Positions 22,295 through 35,700 are shown, counted from the first letter of the stretch. The stretch is 64,000 nt of DNA from Diphasiastrum complanatum (GCA_029204225.1 MU832025.1:26975-90974), one strand, 5' to 3'. Numbers and translations are program-made. The notes: generated by a model not told the origin, from the letters alone.

Positions 22295-23165
22295 TCCTAG
22301 ATGATTGGGATTTTTGATGAGGTCGGACCTACTTTTGTAAGACAGTTGACTCGAACTAATAAGAGGGTAATTATGCATGATCTAAGGCTTTGATAGCCAG
22401 GGGTTTAGGGTCTACCCTAATGGCACCCCCTAATCTCATATCCGAGATCATTTAATATGGATTGAGAGCTCATTTTGTACATACTTTGAGAGATTATCAA
22501 GAAATGGTGATTTTGTTCTTTAATGAGAAATTGATGAATGATGAATGTGATATTTTTTGTGTCTGAATAGATCTGAATCTGAACAAAGTATTATACTTTC
22601 CACATGTGTGACAAGATGTGAAGATCAATTATTTCTAGTTTTATTGTGGTGTTCAAAAGCTCTTGCCAATTAGATGCAAAATAGGTTGAATTATGTGCTA
22701 GTTTTCTATCTATTAGATATAAGTGAAACCTTTGATGCTTTTTCAATGTTTTAGTATCCAAATGAGATTCATAATCTCTGATTTTAACATGGTATCAAAG
22801 CCCAAATGCAACCATCAAGGCTCAAATACAAGGAAGAGAGAAGCAATTACAAGTTGATTAGTTTTTATTGCCCTTATTACTACCTTAAGTTTGATGATGT
22901 TCCTTCAAGTGTGAATGAAACTGTAGCAACAAAAGAGTGATTTGATGCAATGAAAAGTGAGTGTATGATGCATTGTTTGAAATACTTGTAAAATTATTGA
23001 TCCTCCATCAAAGATACAAAATTTTACTGTTTTCAAATGGGTCTTTAAATCAAGCTTAATCAAGATGGTAGTGTGAACAATTATAAAACAAGACTAGTTG
23101 CCAAGAATATGCTCAATTCAAGGGGATTGACTATGATGAAACATTTGGTTTTGTCATAGTTTGTG
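22295..23165 (+). mobile_element. Copia remnant: LTR end, primer site, RT N-terminus
   Basis: A primer site TGGTATCAAAGC at 22790-22801 follows a CA end (22789), so the preceding sequence is LTR; its start is uncertain (TGTTCCTAG near 22292 is a candidate). Downstream, after about 120 bases, broken frames at 22920-23160 give the opening of copia RT: FKSKLNQDGSVNNYKTRLVAK and then, one frame over, GIDYDETF. Gag, protease and integrase are deleted between leader and RT. Confidence 0.65.
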
Positions 23166-23368
23166 GTGGTGATTTCATTAATTCACATGCTTTTAGTGAT
23201 TTACTGCCTTTGCAACATTTGTTAAAAAATGAGAATTTTCTTGGAACATGAAGCCGTACATCTATCTTCACCGACATTATCTCCAAAAAAATGGGATTGA
23301 AGTCAAACTATGTCTATTCTTTTCACTTACTTGACCATAAATGAGATTCTATTTTGGCTAAATAACAA

Positions 23369-26300
23369 TCATTTGAAAGCATTGCAAGAATCAATTTCAT
23401 TAGCAACAACATCTTGCAATTCATCCCCTCTTAGATGATTTTCATCATCACTCTCACTTTCAAAAATTATTTCATCATCCTGACTATTAGAATTTCTATT
23501 CTTAACATCTATGGAAGTGGGTGCTTCAAGTATGGTTTGACGATTTACTACATCTCTAGGTAGCTCAATCTCATAGTTAAAATGAAGGTTTTCCATTTCA
23601 TTCTCAACATTTGCGCCCTCAAATACTCGTCGTGAATGTGGTTCAACTTGAGCTACAAACCACCACATCTTGTTTAGTCGATCTAATTGAAGAAAAACCT
23701 GCAAAAATCATTATTTTAGAGCATATTGAAAACTCAAATACTGAAGTCACTTGCAATAAAATGAAAAACATGATAGCATAGCATGTGCACCTGCTCACAG
23801 TGACGAGGCAACACCAATGTGTCAAAGGACTCCATGCTCAATGTTTTTGATGAATCAATCGCAAAATCTCCACTTGGATCCGATTTTACGGTTGCATTTG
23901 GCCCTCTACACATTACCTTGAATCATTTCACATCAAATAAAAAATAGTGTCTACTTTCACCAAATGACACATCATAAATATTTTGTATAGTTCCTACGTA
24001 TTCTATGTCTCCTGAGATGGGATTTCGATCTCGTGCACTGCTTTGACTTTCTTATTGGAAAGATGCTATTACACCACAATCGTGTGTGCATCTCTTGTTA
24101 TCAATCCTTTCAACACAATAGTGGAAACCAAGAGCCCATATAGCATTATACTTTTTGCACTGCCACATGACAAACATAAATCTCATAAATAATCACTGTG
24201 AATGAACACAGTGTTTCAAAATGATTAAACAAATATTGTTATAAACAAGAATGTTCTAATAATAAAGTATCTAAAGAATAATACCTTCCATTCGCATCCT
24301 CTTGTAAAGTCACATTTTGCGTTTGATATTTTTTGTCCCTCTTTTGTTGCTTTTTGTAGTGTGTCATGCATCCACTCTCTAGTGCATTCCTTGGGCAATG
24401 GCTCAAGATCATGTGAACTTGAGGCCATGTGTCTACCTCTATTATATTGTTGGCGCTTTCTAGACAAGGCCCTCTCTTTTTTCTCTTCTTCATATAGGTC
24501 TAACCATTTATTCATAACTCCACAATTATAAAACACGAATGTAGAAATTTTTCCTCGTTGGAAGGGTGCCAACCTATGGACCTTTCCCATCCCTTGAGGT
24601 TTTTCACTAGTTACCTCTTCAGCTTCCTCATCACGCCACAATAGTGGAGCAGATGGATGTAGTTGGTGCAGGATTTCAGTAACATAAAAGAGAGATTCAT
24701 GTACTAAACATTCCTCTGACATGCTACCTTCAAGCCTTGCCTTTTGATGCACAAAATCTTTTAAGACTTTCATGTATCTTTTCATAAAGAACATCCACCT
24801 AAAAAGTCACAAATGGTTAAAAAAAATTGTTTTATTTAATGAGTCCATGTATCAATCGATTTAGTTTAAATACACATGCAAAAGAAAATTTATGCACTTA
24901 TACCTAGTGTGCACTGTGTGGAGAATTGCCAAAAATTGGTAGATCTAGCTTGATCAAAAACCATGTAGAATAGTGTAAATTGTGTACACAAGTGGGTCCC
25001 ACACATGTGAGGCCATGATGCCACATGGGAAACCCATCCTAATGTAGGTTAGGTCAAGTCAAGAGAGTTGGTCATGTCTATTTGGTGGTCATCCCTACTT
25101 TATAGGACCTACACCTAAGTTTAAGGTGAAAATTTGACCAACTAGCTACCTACCAAGCATAACTCTAGGAAATAGACTAGGGTTTCATTTTAGGTCAAGG
25201 AGAGTGAGTTAACTTCCTTATTACATGCTGGAAATCCACCTAACTTCAAGAAGGAAGTCGAATTTGCTATGTATTCCCTCTCTCCATAGTGAGAAGATAG
25301 AAAATTTTTGGAGCTCATTGGCAATCTCAAGCTAGTTCACTATGTACATTGAGTTTTTGTGATCCAAATGAAACCAAATCAGTTTCTACTTGTTTCTCAG
25401 GTTGAAGGCCGTACTACAGCCTGTAGTACACATGTGTGGGCTCGGATTTCAATGTTTATCAATGCTTTTGATTGTTAATGCTTGTTGTTTGTCAAATTGC
25501 CAATCTAGATCAACTTTTTTGTGTCTAGTTTTTTGATAGATTGTTAAGCAAGCATCCAATCACTCTTGTGGATCTTTGTAGATCCATTTATGGTCCTAAA
25601 GTACAGTACTTTCACACAGTGGACCAACAATAGAAACTTCTTCAACCAAGTGCACCAATAAATGCACTTGTGAGTCCATGATGGAAGTCAGAAAATATCT
25701 CTCAAACATGCACACAATCTCCACCATATCCTCATGTCTCTTGCGAAGATCCAGCTCACAGATTTCTTTTGAACACATCCATCTGCAACATATTCAATCC
25801 ATTTTATGTCTATTTGAATTTCCAATCAATAAATACTAAATAAAAAAATACACCAAGTACATGTAAATACTTGATAATGATTGATAGTTTGTATATGGTC
25901 TCACAAATATCTTTTGACAAGCACCCACGAATTGAAAATGGATAGATGAATTGAATCATCTTTAGCCAATCATGAGATTTGAGACCTTGCAACTTTCCAT
26001 CCACTGTGAATGATGACCGTAGAGAATGGGCAAAACTAGTCAGTGTTCTAATGTCATGAATAATGGAGCGCACATGGTTAAGCTCCTCCTTAGTGAATGT
26101 CCAAGTACTTTTGGAGCATGATCTTCACCATCCTTTATCCAATATTCTTTTTTGGTGTTTGATTCTTTTAGATCGTGCCTTGCAGCAATGATATCTTTTT
26201 CACCAATCAAGTGTTTCCAAATAGATTCACCCACATTTTTAGAATATGCGCATGGGATCAAGTAGGTGATTAATCAAAAAATTATTCCAATATTCCAAAT

Positions 26301-28000
26301 GATGAAATATAGATAATTTTTTCATACCATCGATTGGCTTTGCTTGAGATTCCTCCCATAGTTTTCACCAATCTTCCACAGACATCCTCTTTGGAGGCAT
26401 ATCTCTCTCAACTCTTCCTCCAAAACCTCTTCTATGAGCGTCTTTGAATGGATGGCCTTCATGCAAGTATTTACGATGATTTTTATAAACCACTTTTTTG
26501 AGACTATAAGAGTATCTTCCCACAAGATTTGGCCCGCACAAAAAAAAAACATTTTTTCCAGCCGTTTGAAAGCCTGCCCAACAAGTGGATACTATCAATC
26601 ACTATTAAAATAAGTATATGTCAGAATAATTATAGCCATTGTAGTATATCATGTAAATGTCAGGAATTACTAGTTGTATGTAACTATAAACAAACTCCTA
26701 TGTACACAAGATAGACATTGTTTGCATGATTACTTGAGCATTGACCTAATCCTGGATAGTCATGCATTGTCCACATTACAATGGCATGTAGGTTAAACTC
26801 CCTCTCATGTAAGGGGTGCGAAATGTCATATGCTTTTATCCCCTTCCACAAATCTTCCAACTCGTCAATAAGCGGCTCAAGATACACATCCATGTTCTTA
26901 CCTTGCGTTGGCCAGGAATTAGAAGTGCCAACGTAATGTGTCCCTTTTTTGTACTCAACCAAGGAGGAATATTATAAGATACCAAGCAAACAGGCCAAAT
27001 GGACCACATAGTTGCTCGTACACCAAAGAGGTTCACACCATCTGTTGCAAGACCAAATTTCACATTTCTTGACTCATTGGTAAAGCTTGGATACTCTTTG
27101 TTGATGTGTTTCCATGCAGTGAATCTGAAGGTACCCTCATCATCCCATCCGTAGAGTTATGGTGTGCATACCAGTCCATAAGTTGTGCAAGAGATTTACA
27201 ACGAAATAAACGTTGCAATCGTGGAATTACTGGAAAATGTCGTAAAACTTTGCACGGAATGGCTGCCCCTTGCAAATCATCTCTATATCGAGGAGTATCA
27301 CAAATGGGACATTTCTTGAGTGATTCGTACCTTCCTTGATATAAAATACAATTTTTTGGACATGCATGATATTGCTTGTAGTCCATCTCGATGTTAGACA
27401 ACATCTTTCGTGCCTCATCTCTTGTCTCAGGCATGACATTCCCTTCTGGGAGAATTTTGTTTTTCAATAGTCTGTACATGACAAAAGAAGTCATTGTAAA
27501 AAAATTATCACTAGATGTCCAAATTGTAAATTTGGTTTCAAAGCAAAAATGACAAGTAGATGAAAAACAATTTACTCAAATAATGATGTGAGGCTTTGGT
27601 CACTCCATCTATATTTGGCTTGAAGATTTAATAGAAGCAGAGAAGTCGCCAAACTAGATGTCTTTGCTCCAGGGTACAATGCGGTCTTTGATTCTTCTCG
27701 CAATTTCTTTTCTTCTTTAGACAAAAGTGCCTCCTCATCTTGTTCATTGTGTCTAGTTGCACTATTGTTCTCGTGCATATCATCCAACATGTCTCCCATG
27801 ACTTAAAATTCATCATTCATTGGAGGCTCATTTTCATTGTTGGAACTTGTTTGCAAAGAAGTAGATCTAGATGAGCTAGATTCAGATGCATTAGTCTCTT
27901 GATTAATGTGCTCATCAATTTCCATCATCTCTTTTAAGCCTAGATGTAGACGACAAGGTAATTGCTTTATATGAGGACCGTTATATTGCATTCGTCGTCT
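23369..28000 (-). pseudogene. CACTA (En/Spm) TNP2-type transposase, copy A
   Basis: TNP2 transposase cuts and reinserts CACTA elements. Minus-strand pieces in order: acidic N-terminal part and YRWSDQSLTSLF (27991-27572); YHACPKNCILY with CPICDTPRYRDD zinc-like Cys pairs (27494-27060); transposase_21 core GLATDGVNLFGV, PPWLSTKKGH and MDVYLEPLIDEL (27063-26720); LHEGHPFK and HLLDPM (26598-26260); DUF4218 region (VHLLVHLVEEVSIVGP, 25778 on, then WMFFMKRYMKVLKDFV after a solo-LTR insertion); DUF4216-like end (LVLPRHCEQ, then WWFVAQ, last exon 23698-23369). Splice sites such as CAG|GT at 23791 and 23698 are intact, but frameshifts near 27060 and in 26250-26300 break the gene. Terminal repeats of the element were not found. 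Confidence 0.85.
24917..25616. repeat. Solo-LTR-like insertion inside TNP2 copy A
   Basis: About 700 bp separate the two halves of the DUF4218 exon (VEEVSIVGP on one side, VHTR on the other). The insert begins TGTGGAGAATTGCC and ends GTACTTTCACA, giving LTR-like TGTG/CACA ends. It contains CACATGTG palindromes but no ORF. The 5-mers at the flanks, CACTG and CAGTG, are complementary rather than direct copies, so the exact target duplication is unclear. Confidence 0.6.
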
Positions 28001-28439
28001 ACGTCAACCATTACGAGAATTATTGTCTCCAATGCTAAATGAGGATGAAGAATTCTATATACCAAAATAACAAGAAGTAGGTTGAAACAATGCTTCATAA
28101 ACATTTTCTCCCAATACTTGATAGATCTAAATGTTGCATATGAATATAAATTACCTCTTTGTTTAAAAAGTATGAACATACCAATGTATCTATTAGACCA
28201 TTTTTCTTTTCAACTTGTTAACATTCAATGAACTCAAATGATTGCACGGTGCTACATATTTACATATTTATGAATTTCACATTCATTAGCTTTCACTTAT
28301 TATCTTCTGTAAACATCCAGACAAATGATAAATTATGCTCCTAACATCTGACATATTTAATGACACAAACCAAATACAATCAAGATTCATGGATTATACA
28401 TCTCTGCATATCAACAAAATTTAAATCTTCACATTTGAC

Positions 28440-29408
28440 TTATTGTCTTTTGCAAACATTTGGGTAGAGGACGGTTGAAACTATACTTGATGAACAATTC
28501 CTCCCCAAACCTAATAGATCTAGTGGCACAGTCCATTACATAAGTGCCCTTTACATTCCTAGTAAAATATTCTTCTTTTCCATTGGTGCGTTCTTAAAAA
28601 TCACAATTCATCAATAGAGGGTGGCCAATGGAACTATTTATATATGTAGCAATGTTTCCATTCACATCTGGATGTCCATCAATGTATGCACGATTTGCCC
28701 TTGAGATGTTGCCTGCGTTGCTCCTCTAAAGAACAAGCATTTAAATTCAGGCCATATACTTGCATCCTCCATTGGTGACAACACAAAGCATGCCAATCAC
28801 CCCAATTGTATTGAGGTCCTGCATATGGCATCAATGTCACAACACTATTTAGAGGGACCTTAATACTACTCAATGCAAAAAGGCCCAAACCAGTCTCAGG
28901 AAAGTGTTCACTAGGCATGATCATGTACATTCGACCCCAATACGTAAATGGTGTTCCATTTAATGGTAATGGTGATTGGAGTGGCCAACACAAATATCTA
29001 CTTCTAATGAAAGTTTTTACTAATGGTTGCAAGCTAGGTGGAAGAGGAAGGTGAGACAAAGAACCTAGAATGTCTTTTGACACATCAACAGTGCGTAGTA
29101 ATTTGCAATTATCTTTCAAACTAGTCATAATACGTCCAAGACGTGTTCTCTTTTTTAAAGGGGTGGTCAAATTTGTGGAATCCACGTGAGTCCTGATAAG
29201 AACGTTCTAGAGATTTGGAGACATGGATTGAATCACAAGGCATTGATGAACTAATTATATCATGCAAGGGGTCATCATCAACAAGAGCATTATCTAAGGC
29301 CAATGACGATCCAAAATCGACATTCATGTGATTTATCCTATCAATAATATTCTCGATCTCTCTTGCAACTCTTTTCCTTGAAACCAACTTATGTTCCTTC
29401 TTCTGCAA
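28440..29408 (-). pseudogene. SET-domain-like gene next to TNP2 copy A
   Basis: SET domains usually methylate protein lysines with S-adenosylmethionine. The minus strand reads a Lys/Arg-rich helix (29408-29121), then, after a frameshift near 29170, PLPPSLQPLVKTFIRSRYLCW, the opening GLGLFALSSIKVPLNSVV, VTLMPYAGPQYNWGDW and, after another shift near 28700, AYIDGHPDVNGNIATYINSS, GHPLLMNCDF, a TAA and IRFGEELFIKYSFNRP. These match SET-domain landmarks: the GxGLFA start, the INSS..NC motif and the final GEEL..Y. It lies just upstream of TNP2 copy A on the same strand. Two frameshifts and a stop argue it is now inactive. Confidence is good for the fold, lower for the function and for its belonging to the transposon. 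Confidence 0.6.
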
Positions 29409-29436
29409 AAGTTGAAAATGTTAGATGTATCAGTCT

Positions 29437-29560
29437 CTCTCTCTCTCTCTCTCAAGCATGAAACATAAATTAATATATAACACAAACCGTAAACCAGTAG
29501 CATGAAACACACACACACACACAACAAACACACACAAACACACGCACGCACACACCCACC
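29437..29560. repeat. GA and CA microsatellites
   Basis: A short CT run at 29435-29454 is followed by CA-rich repeats (29508-29570). The minus-strand Cys/Val-rich ORF here is a translation of the CA repeat. Confidence 0.85.
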
Positions 29561-29802
29561 CACCCACACCTACCCTAAACACACATGAAGAGAAAAACAG
29601 AGAGAACATTAAAAAGTGCTAATCAAAACTCCCGAACCACACGATTATATCCTACTCCAAAATGTCACCACATGCTCCCTCCCTGTGGCGTTTGGGCTTT
29701 TTTGTGGAACTCATCTTCCAAAAAAAACATTTGAACTGTGCCTTTAACGGAAGAAAACAAGGGCTACACACCTTCCTAGAATTGGGAGTGTTGGTTACCT
29801 TT

Positions 29803-29804
<2 letters not shown>

Positions 29805-29851
<47 letters not shown>
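29805..29851. repeat. CT microsatellite
   Basis: About 23 CT units. Confidence 0.93.
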
Positions 29852-29855
<4 letters not shown>

Positions 29856-29895
29856 GTGAATGAGTCTATTATGGGTGATTGGATATGGAAATCAA

Positions 29896-30070
29896 GATTA
29901 ACTACATCTAATCATTGTATTTGGATTTTTTCTTTTAGAAGCAAGTGAGAGATTAACTTCATCTAATCATTCTATTTGGATTTTGCCTTTTAGAAGCAAG
30001 TGAGAGATTAACTTCATCTAATTATTCTATTTGGATTTTTTCTTTTAGAAGCAAGTGAGAGATTAACTTC
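29896..30070. repeat. 55-bp tandem repeat, three units plus a partial
   Basis: The word GATTAACT recurs at 29896, 29951, 30006 and 30061, each time preceded by TTTTAGAAGCAAGTGAGA (except the first). The units are nearly identical. They lie between the SET-like exon and its possible upstream exons. Confidence 0.85.
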
Positions 30071-30361
30071 GAAGTATCGTGGCACTCATCCTATCACTCA
30101 AAATTCATTGGCCAAACTATACTTGAAGTGTCATAAGGGTCAAAGATTAAAGCATTTCCAAAAACCACTTTAAAGAGTTTACCTCTCGTACTCTTGGATT
30201 CTCTGTGTGCACTCCATTGGCCCAAATATGATCGTTGACAATCCTCCTTGTTCAAATTCTGAGGCCTTTGCATTGTGTGCATGTACATGGTATCCTCTCA
30301 TCATATTCTAGTTGAAATTGGTCCAATAATCCAATTGCAAATTGCACAAATTCTTTTAGTG

Positions 30362-30950
30362 TCATTCAAGTGAAAATTGACAAATTGTAACATGTGACAA
30401 AAATTGACAAAATAGTCTTTGTACATTTAGTGCATTTGCAACCTTCATTTGTGATGGAGTGGTGTCTTGGCTTTCCAAAGAGCAATATATTATATCACAA
30501 TCCTCAACCAAATCGGAGTACATCACTATTACAATTAAAAAAACTATGACATAAATCAATATACATACATGTGATGGATCAACAGGTGGTCTACGTCGAC
30601 TGATGGAAGAGCTTGAAGATGAACCAGTCAATAGTTGTTCATTGTACTTTAGTCTTGCTTGCTCCTTTTTTCTGTGATAGAGCTCAATTCTTTTTTCTTT
30701 CTCTAAATCACGTGGAGGTACGATAATTATCTAGAATTCATAATTCCAATCAAATGTCATCATAAGAATAAATTTGCAAGAAAAATTATACACTCATATT
30801 CAAATAACAAATAAAGTGCAATTGATGTCAATATTAATAACAATGTATACCTGCTATTGCAATCATGAGATGAATCGCTATCTGATGATGATGACATTGT
30901 CGATGACATATACACACTGTAGCCAACTACTCTATACCACATCATAAGTA
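30362..30950 (-). pseudogene. Possible upstream exons of the SET-like gene
   Basis: Three minus-strand coding-like pieces lie upstream of the SET-like frame. One has ATG at 30898 and reads MSSSSDSDSSHDCNSR, followed by a GT donor. A second, about 30730-30582, reads VPPRDLEKEKRIELYHRKK, a charged helix, ending VDPSH before a GT. A third, about 30500-30362, reads DTTPSQMKVANALN. The phase between the first two does not join cleanly, so the model is broken or wrong. The Ser-rich and charged composition fits a nuclear protein but is not diagnostic. Confidence 0.35.
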
Positions 30951-32520
30951 ATCATTATGAGACCGTATGTACTGAACAAATATAATAAAATCTGTTAAAG
31001 ACATGCCAACATCTAATTCATGCATATTCTACTTATGCTTAATGTAAATCTAATATTCTATTAACATTGCTATCAAGAAAATTGCTTGGGTGGGGCAACA
31101 CATGACGAGCAATCAAAATGAGGTTCATACTGACAAATGCTAGACATCAGTAGATAGTGCGCGCAGGCCTATCTCAACTAATCTAAAGACCACATAGCAG
31201 TCAATGTTCGAAGCTTTTAGTTTGAACTCTTGTCCAAGATGAGTGATGATGATCAAAATCAAACAATCAGTCATATACTCAATTGATTCATTGCCCACTC
31301 AATCACTCATTTGATTATTTGATACTTGGCTCGAGTTAGTTAGGGATAAATTTTCTTGGATTGGCCTAGTGTGCCATGGTATCTCATGACGAGCAATATG
31401 CATTCGCCCTTTCTATCTATGGTTGCTTTGTATGCAAGATGATGTTCCTCGAATCGAAAAGACGAGCAATTGGACAATGTCATTCAATCATATACTAGAT
31501 AGGACACCATTGATCAACATCTTTATTACAATGCTAAATGATATTTCAACTAATTACTATGATTTCATGTAAGGTTATATAAGTCACACACCAACAATTA
31601 AAAAGATATATCATATAGGTCACATATCACTAAGATCCTCAATATAACATAAATGCTTTTGATCATGAATCTAAATGACCCCACGCAACCATTTAAGATG
31701 CCACATGACAAAAGCAAAGATTTTCTATTTGACCATATGATTATGTCATCAAATTATATCAAATCTATGACACCTAGATTATTAATAAACTAACTGTTTT
31801 ATGACATCACCGATTTGACATAATATTATGTCATAAAATGTTAAAAAACTTGTCAAATTACTTGTTTAATAATAATATGTACTATCTCTTATCTCATGAT
31901 TTTGTCTTGTATGTCAAATCTCAAGAAAAATAAAATTTATAACAATATAAAACTAGTTTTAACAATTAAATACTACCATAATGATATTTGAATTGATTTT
32001 TTTATGTTCCATCATATTAAAAAATATATTTTATGTAAAATCCTACAATAAAATATTCTCATAAAATCTAGAAAAGATTATGAGAATATTGAATGACATT
32101 TGAAGCATGCAAGCCCATGTGGGGGACGCTCTCATGTGTGAAGAGAGGAAAAAAAAACCACGTGGAACATGGATATCGCGTGGATAATCCACGTGAAACT
32201 TGAATGCCAATAAAACAACATTTCCACGAGCATTCTTGCTCCTCTTCTTTTGCTTTCAAGTTTTATAGGTTTTCCTAATCTAGTGTTTAGTGCTCTTGCT
32301 TGCTATTGCTCTTCCAAGCTCTATAGATCTTGCTTGCTTGCTTGCTTTATTTTGGTTGCTCTTCCTTGCTAGTGATCTTGCTCTTACTCTTGCTTGCTCT
32401 ATTGATCTTGCTTGTTCTTGCTTACTATCGATCATTGCTTACTCTTCTAATCTAACAGTCTTCACTACTCTTTCCCTCCCATTCTCCACTACTTTCTAAC
32501 TTTTAAAGTTTTTCTTTGAT
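30951..32520. other. AT-rich non-coding stretch between CACTA genes
   Basis: No gene is recognised. The decamer GACGAGCAAT recurs near 31106, 31388 and 31463. A hairpin built on TTTTATGACAT and its complement lies at about 31797-31838. The palindrome CGTGGATAATCCACG (32179-32193) closely matches 22111-22127 on the other side of TNP2 copy A, which hints at element-end sequence. A T/C-rich 5' UTR-like stretch (32280-32520) precedes the short ORF at 32524. Confidence 0.45.
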
Positions 32521-32523
32521 ACA

Positions 32524-32694
32524 ATGTCTTCAGGTGGTGGGTCAAGTGGAAGGTCAAGTGTGAGACCATCTAGGAGAAGAGCTCGTGAGGAGCCCAAAGA
32601 ATATAATCAAGAGTGGTTTGAGAATCTATCTCCTCAACAAAGAGATAGAATAAAAAATCTTGTGTTATCTTCTTCGGGTGAATCATCCTAGAGG
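32524..32694 (+). pseudogene. Start of a CACTA second ORF (Ptta/En-Spm TNPA-like), truncated
   Basis: The 56-codon plus-strand ORF starts MSSGGGSSGRSS and continues with WFENLSPQQRDRIKNLVLS. The same layout, an MSG/Ser/Arg-rich start followed by LYESLTPEQRTQLQNML, opens the TNPA-like ORF at 37272, so both are N-termini of the same gene type. This copy stops at TAG 32692-32694, shortly before TNP2 copy B sequence begins on the opposite strand at 32745, and appears truncated by it. Confidence 0.5.
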
Positions 32695-32744
32695 AGAGCT
32701 TCCAAAGATGCCCCTTCCCAGGAATCGTGTAGTGTGTATTACGA

Positions 32745-35700
32745 TCAACATAAAAAATATTGCGATGAATATAAAAAAAAGAATGATAGATAATCATAGA
32801 TCATTTTTACATCATTTTCGTCATCAAACAAGTCTTGACACTCATTTGAATCTAGGTCTAGGTATAACTGTAAATTTCCAATCGTGTCTCTTTCATGATG
32901 TGAGTTACCCTCATATTCAATCTCCTCTTCTTCTAATTCTATCTCATCCAAACGTGGGGGCCTCAAATTACCTCCAATTTGGTCTTGTACGATCGTAGGA
33001 ATCTCATCATTTTCATTCGTAGTTTCTTCTCCCGTCATTTCGACATCATTTTGAGTTTGGATGAGTGGTTCAAGTTCTTCCAAAATGTCGTCAAAATTGG
33101 GTGGTGGCTCGTCATGTGTATCCAATTCAACAATATCTTTTCCTTCAAACACGCGTCGTTTTCTTGCATTAAGTTGGATCACATACCACCATCTTGGGTC
33201 TATTCGATCTAGATGGAATATAATATGCCAAAGAATTAAAAATAATCAAGTTAGTATTATAAGATTGATACATAAATAATTGGATTGCAAATATTAATGA
33301 CATTAAAATTTTAGAGTCTCACTTGTTCGCAATGTCGTGGCAATACTAAAGTGTCATGAGAGTCCATCGATATACTTTGTTGAGTCGATTTGAAAAAACT
33401 TTGAGTTATCATTTCTAATCATGGCGTTGCTTCCATGATAGATAACCTTAAATCATTTTACGTCAAAAATAAAGTATTTGCCGTTAGTCTCGTAATCGAC
33501 TTCATAAATATGTTGCAATGTGCTGACATAGTCTAGGTCACCCGAAATGATATTAGGGCCTCTCTCACTAGAACGACTCTCTTGTTGAAAGTTGGCCATT
33601 ATACCACAATCATATGTACGTCGCTTGTTGTCAACTCTCTGAACACGGTAATGGTGTCCATATGCCCACATGGCAGTGTATGATGTATACTGAAACACAA
33701 AAAAAAAAAACAAATGTGTGTATTTAGAAATACTATTCATATATTGAGTAGTACAAAGACAAAACTTTACATAAACAATATTACACTAACTTTCCATCCA
33801 CATCCACAAACGAATTCCCATTCTAATTCAGTCACTTCTTCTCCATTTTTGGATGCTTTTAGCATCGTATCAAAAACCCATTCACGAGAGCATTTTGAAG
33901 GTAAAGGCTCCAAAGGTTCGTCGTTCTCCAACGCCCTTCTTCTTCTTCGATTGATATTTCTTCTTCGTTTCAATGTTATGTTTCTTTTTTTTTTGGCTTC
34001 TTCATACCTTGAAATCCACTTTTTCATTTGTCCACAATTATATAATATGAATGTGTCAATTTTTTCTTTTAATTGAGGTGAAAGTCTTTTTTGCACACCA
34101 TTTCCTTGTGGTACTTCACCCTTAACACGTTCATCTTCTTCTTCACACCACATTTTTGGACTTGTAGGATGCAATTGTGAGATTATTTCGATGATATAAA
34201 ACAAAGATTCCTATACAAGCCAACTTTCTGCAATGCTACCTTCTGGCTTTGCCTTTTGTCTCACAAAGCCCTTCAAAATTTTCATAAAGCGCTCAAGGTG
34301 GAACATCCATCTCGTGTGCACAGGTCCCACAGTTGATACTTCTTCGACCAAATGCACTAGAAGATGAACTTGTATATCCAAAAAGGAAGTTGGAAAGTCT
34401 CTTTCCAACAAACATACCATTTCAATCATTTGGATTTTCATGGAATCCAATTCACTATTTTTTATTTCTTTTGAGAAAATCCACCTGCAAGATTGATAGT
34501 ACATTAGGTTGTTTAACACATAAAAAAATTAAAATATCACATATTTTGTACATCATCATTGAAGAGACCTCGAATAGAAAGTGGAAGTATGAATTGCAAC
34601 ATTTTATGCCAATCATGTGATTTCAACCACTTAATTTACCATCTTTGGTAAATGACTTGCATAAAGAATGTGCATAGCCTGTTGGAGTTCTCATTTGTTT
34701 TATGACATGTTTAACATATGAGAGTTGCTCTTTTGTAAGAATCCACGACATGCTAGGTAGAATCTCATCTCCACCTTCGGTGTATTGAATCCAATAGGGT
34801 CTTTTCACATCGGCCGCTTGTAGATCTTTACGAGCTGCGGAGTTGTCTTTTATGCCGATGATGTGGTTCCATAAGGATTCACTGACATTTTTGAATATGT
34901 GCATAGGATCCAATAGATGGTTTATCAATAAATTCCTCCAATAGGGTAATTTATGAAAAATAGACAACCGTTTCATACCATCAATGGATTCATTTCATGA
35001 AGAATTAACGTCGGGATGTTTAAGCCATTCACCATGCCATTCCGCTACTCCCATGCATGGGGGTGGTGGTGTAGTTAGAGGATTATCTCCTCGCCCTCCA
35101 AAAAATCGCCTATTCAACCTTCGAAAAGGATGATCAGGCAGCAAGTATTTGTGATAATTTTCGTACACCACTTTTTTTAACATATTTGTGCTATGCCAAC
35201 TCTCCAAAAGTGGTCCACAAATATAACATGCGTTGTAACCCGATGTGGTTAAACCTGCATAGTTCGTAAACCAAATTAAACATAATCTTAGTTAAATATA
35301 CTCAAACGTTAAATCCTAAAATGGATTAGATTCATTATATAGATACCTGAACATTCGCTTAAACTGGGTTAGTTATGCATCGTCCACATTAAAATTCCAC
35401 GAACAACAAAGTTTTGTTGTTGTAAAGGTCTCGAGATGTCGTAAGTGTGAATACCATTCCAAAGAATGCACAATTCATCGATCAAAGGTGCAAGATACAC
35501 ATCCATGTTCTTGGCCTTGTACTTTTTCGGAATCAATATAGCCAATAACAAGTGTCCCATTTTAATACTCAACCATGGAGGCATGTTGTAATTAACGAGC
35601 ACAACTGGCCATGTGGACCAAGTTGACGCTTGAACGCTCAAAGGATTTACGCCATCCATTGCAAGGACAAATCTCAAATTACGAGGTTCGTTTTCAAACT

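Noticed and set aside
29333-29569. Cys/Val-rich minus-strand ORF
   Set aside because: It is a translation of the CA and GA microsatellites.
32463-32500. CACTACT words as CACTA element ends
   Set aside because: They lie only 30-60 bases before an ORF start and have no matching partner or subterminal repeats.
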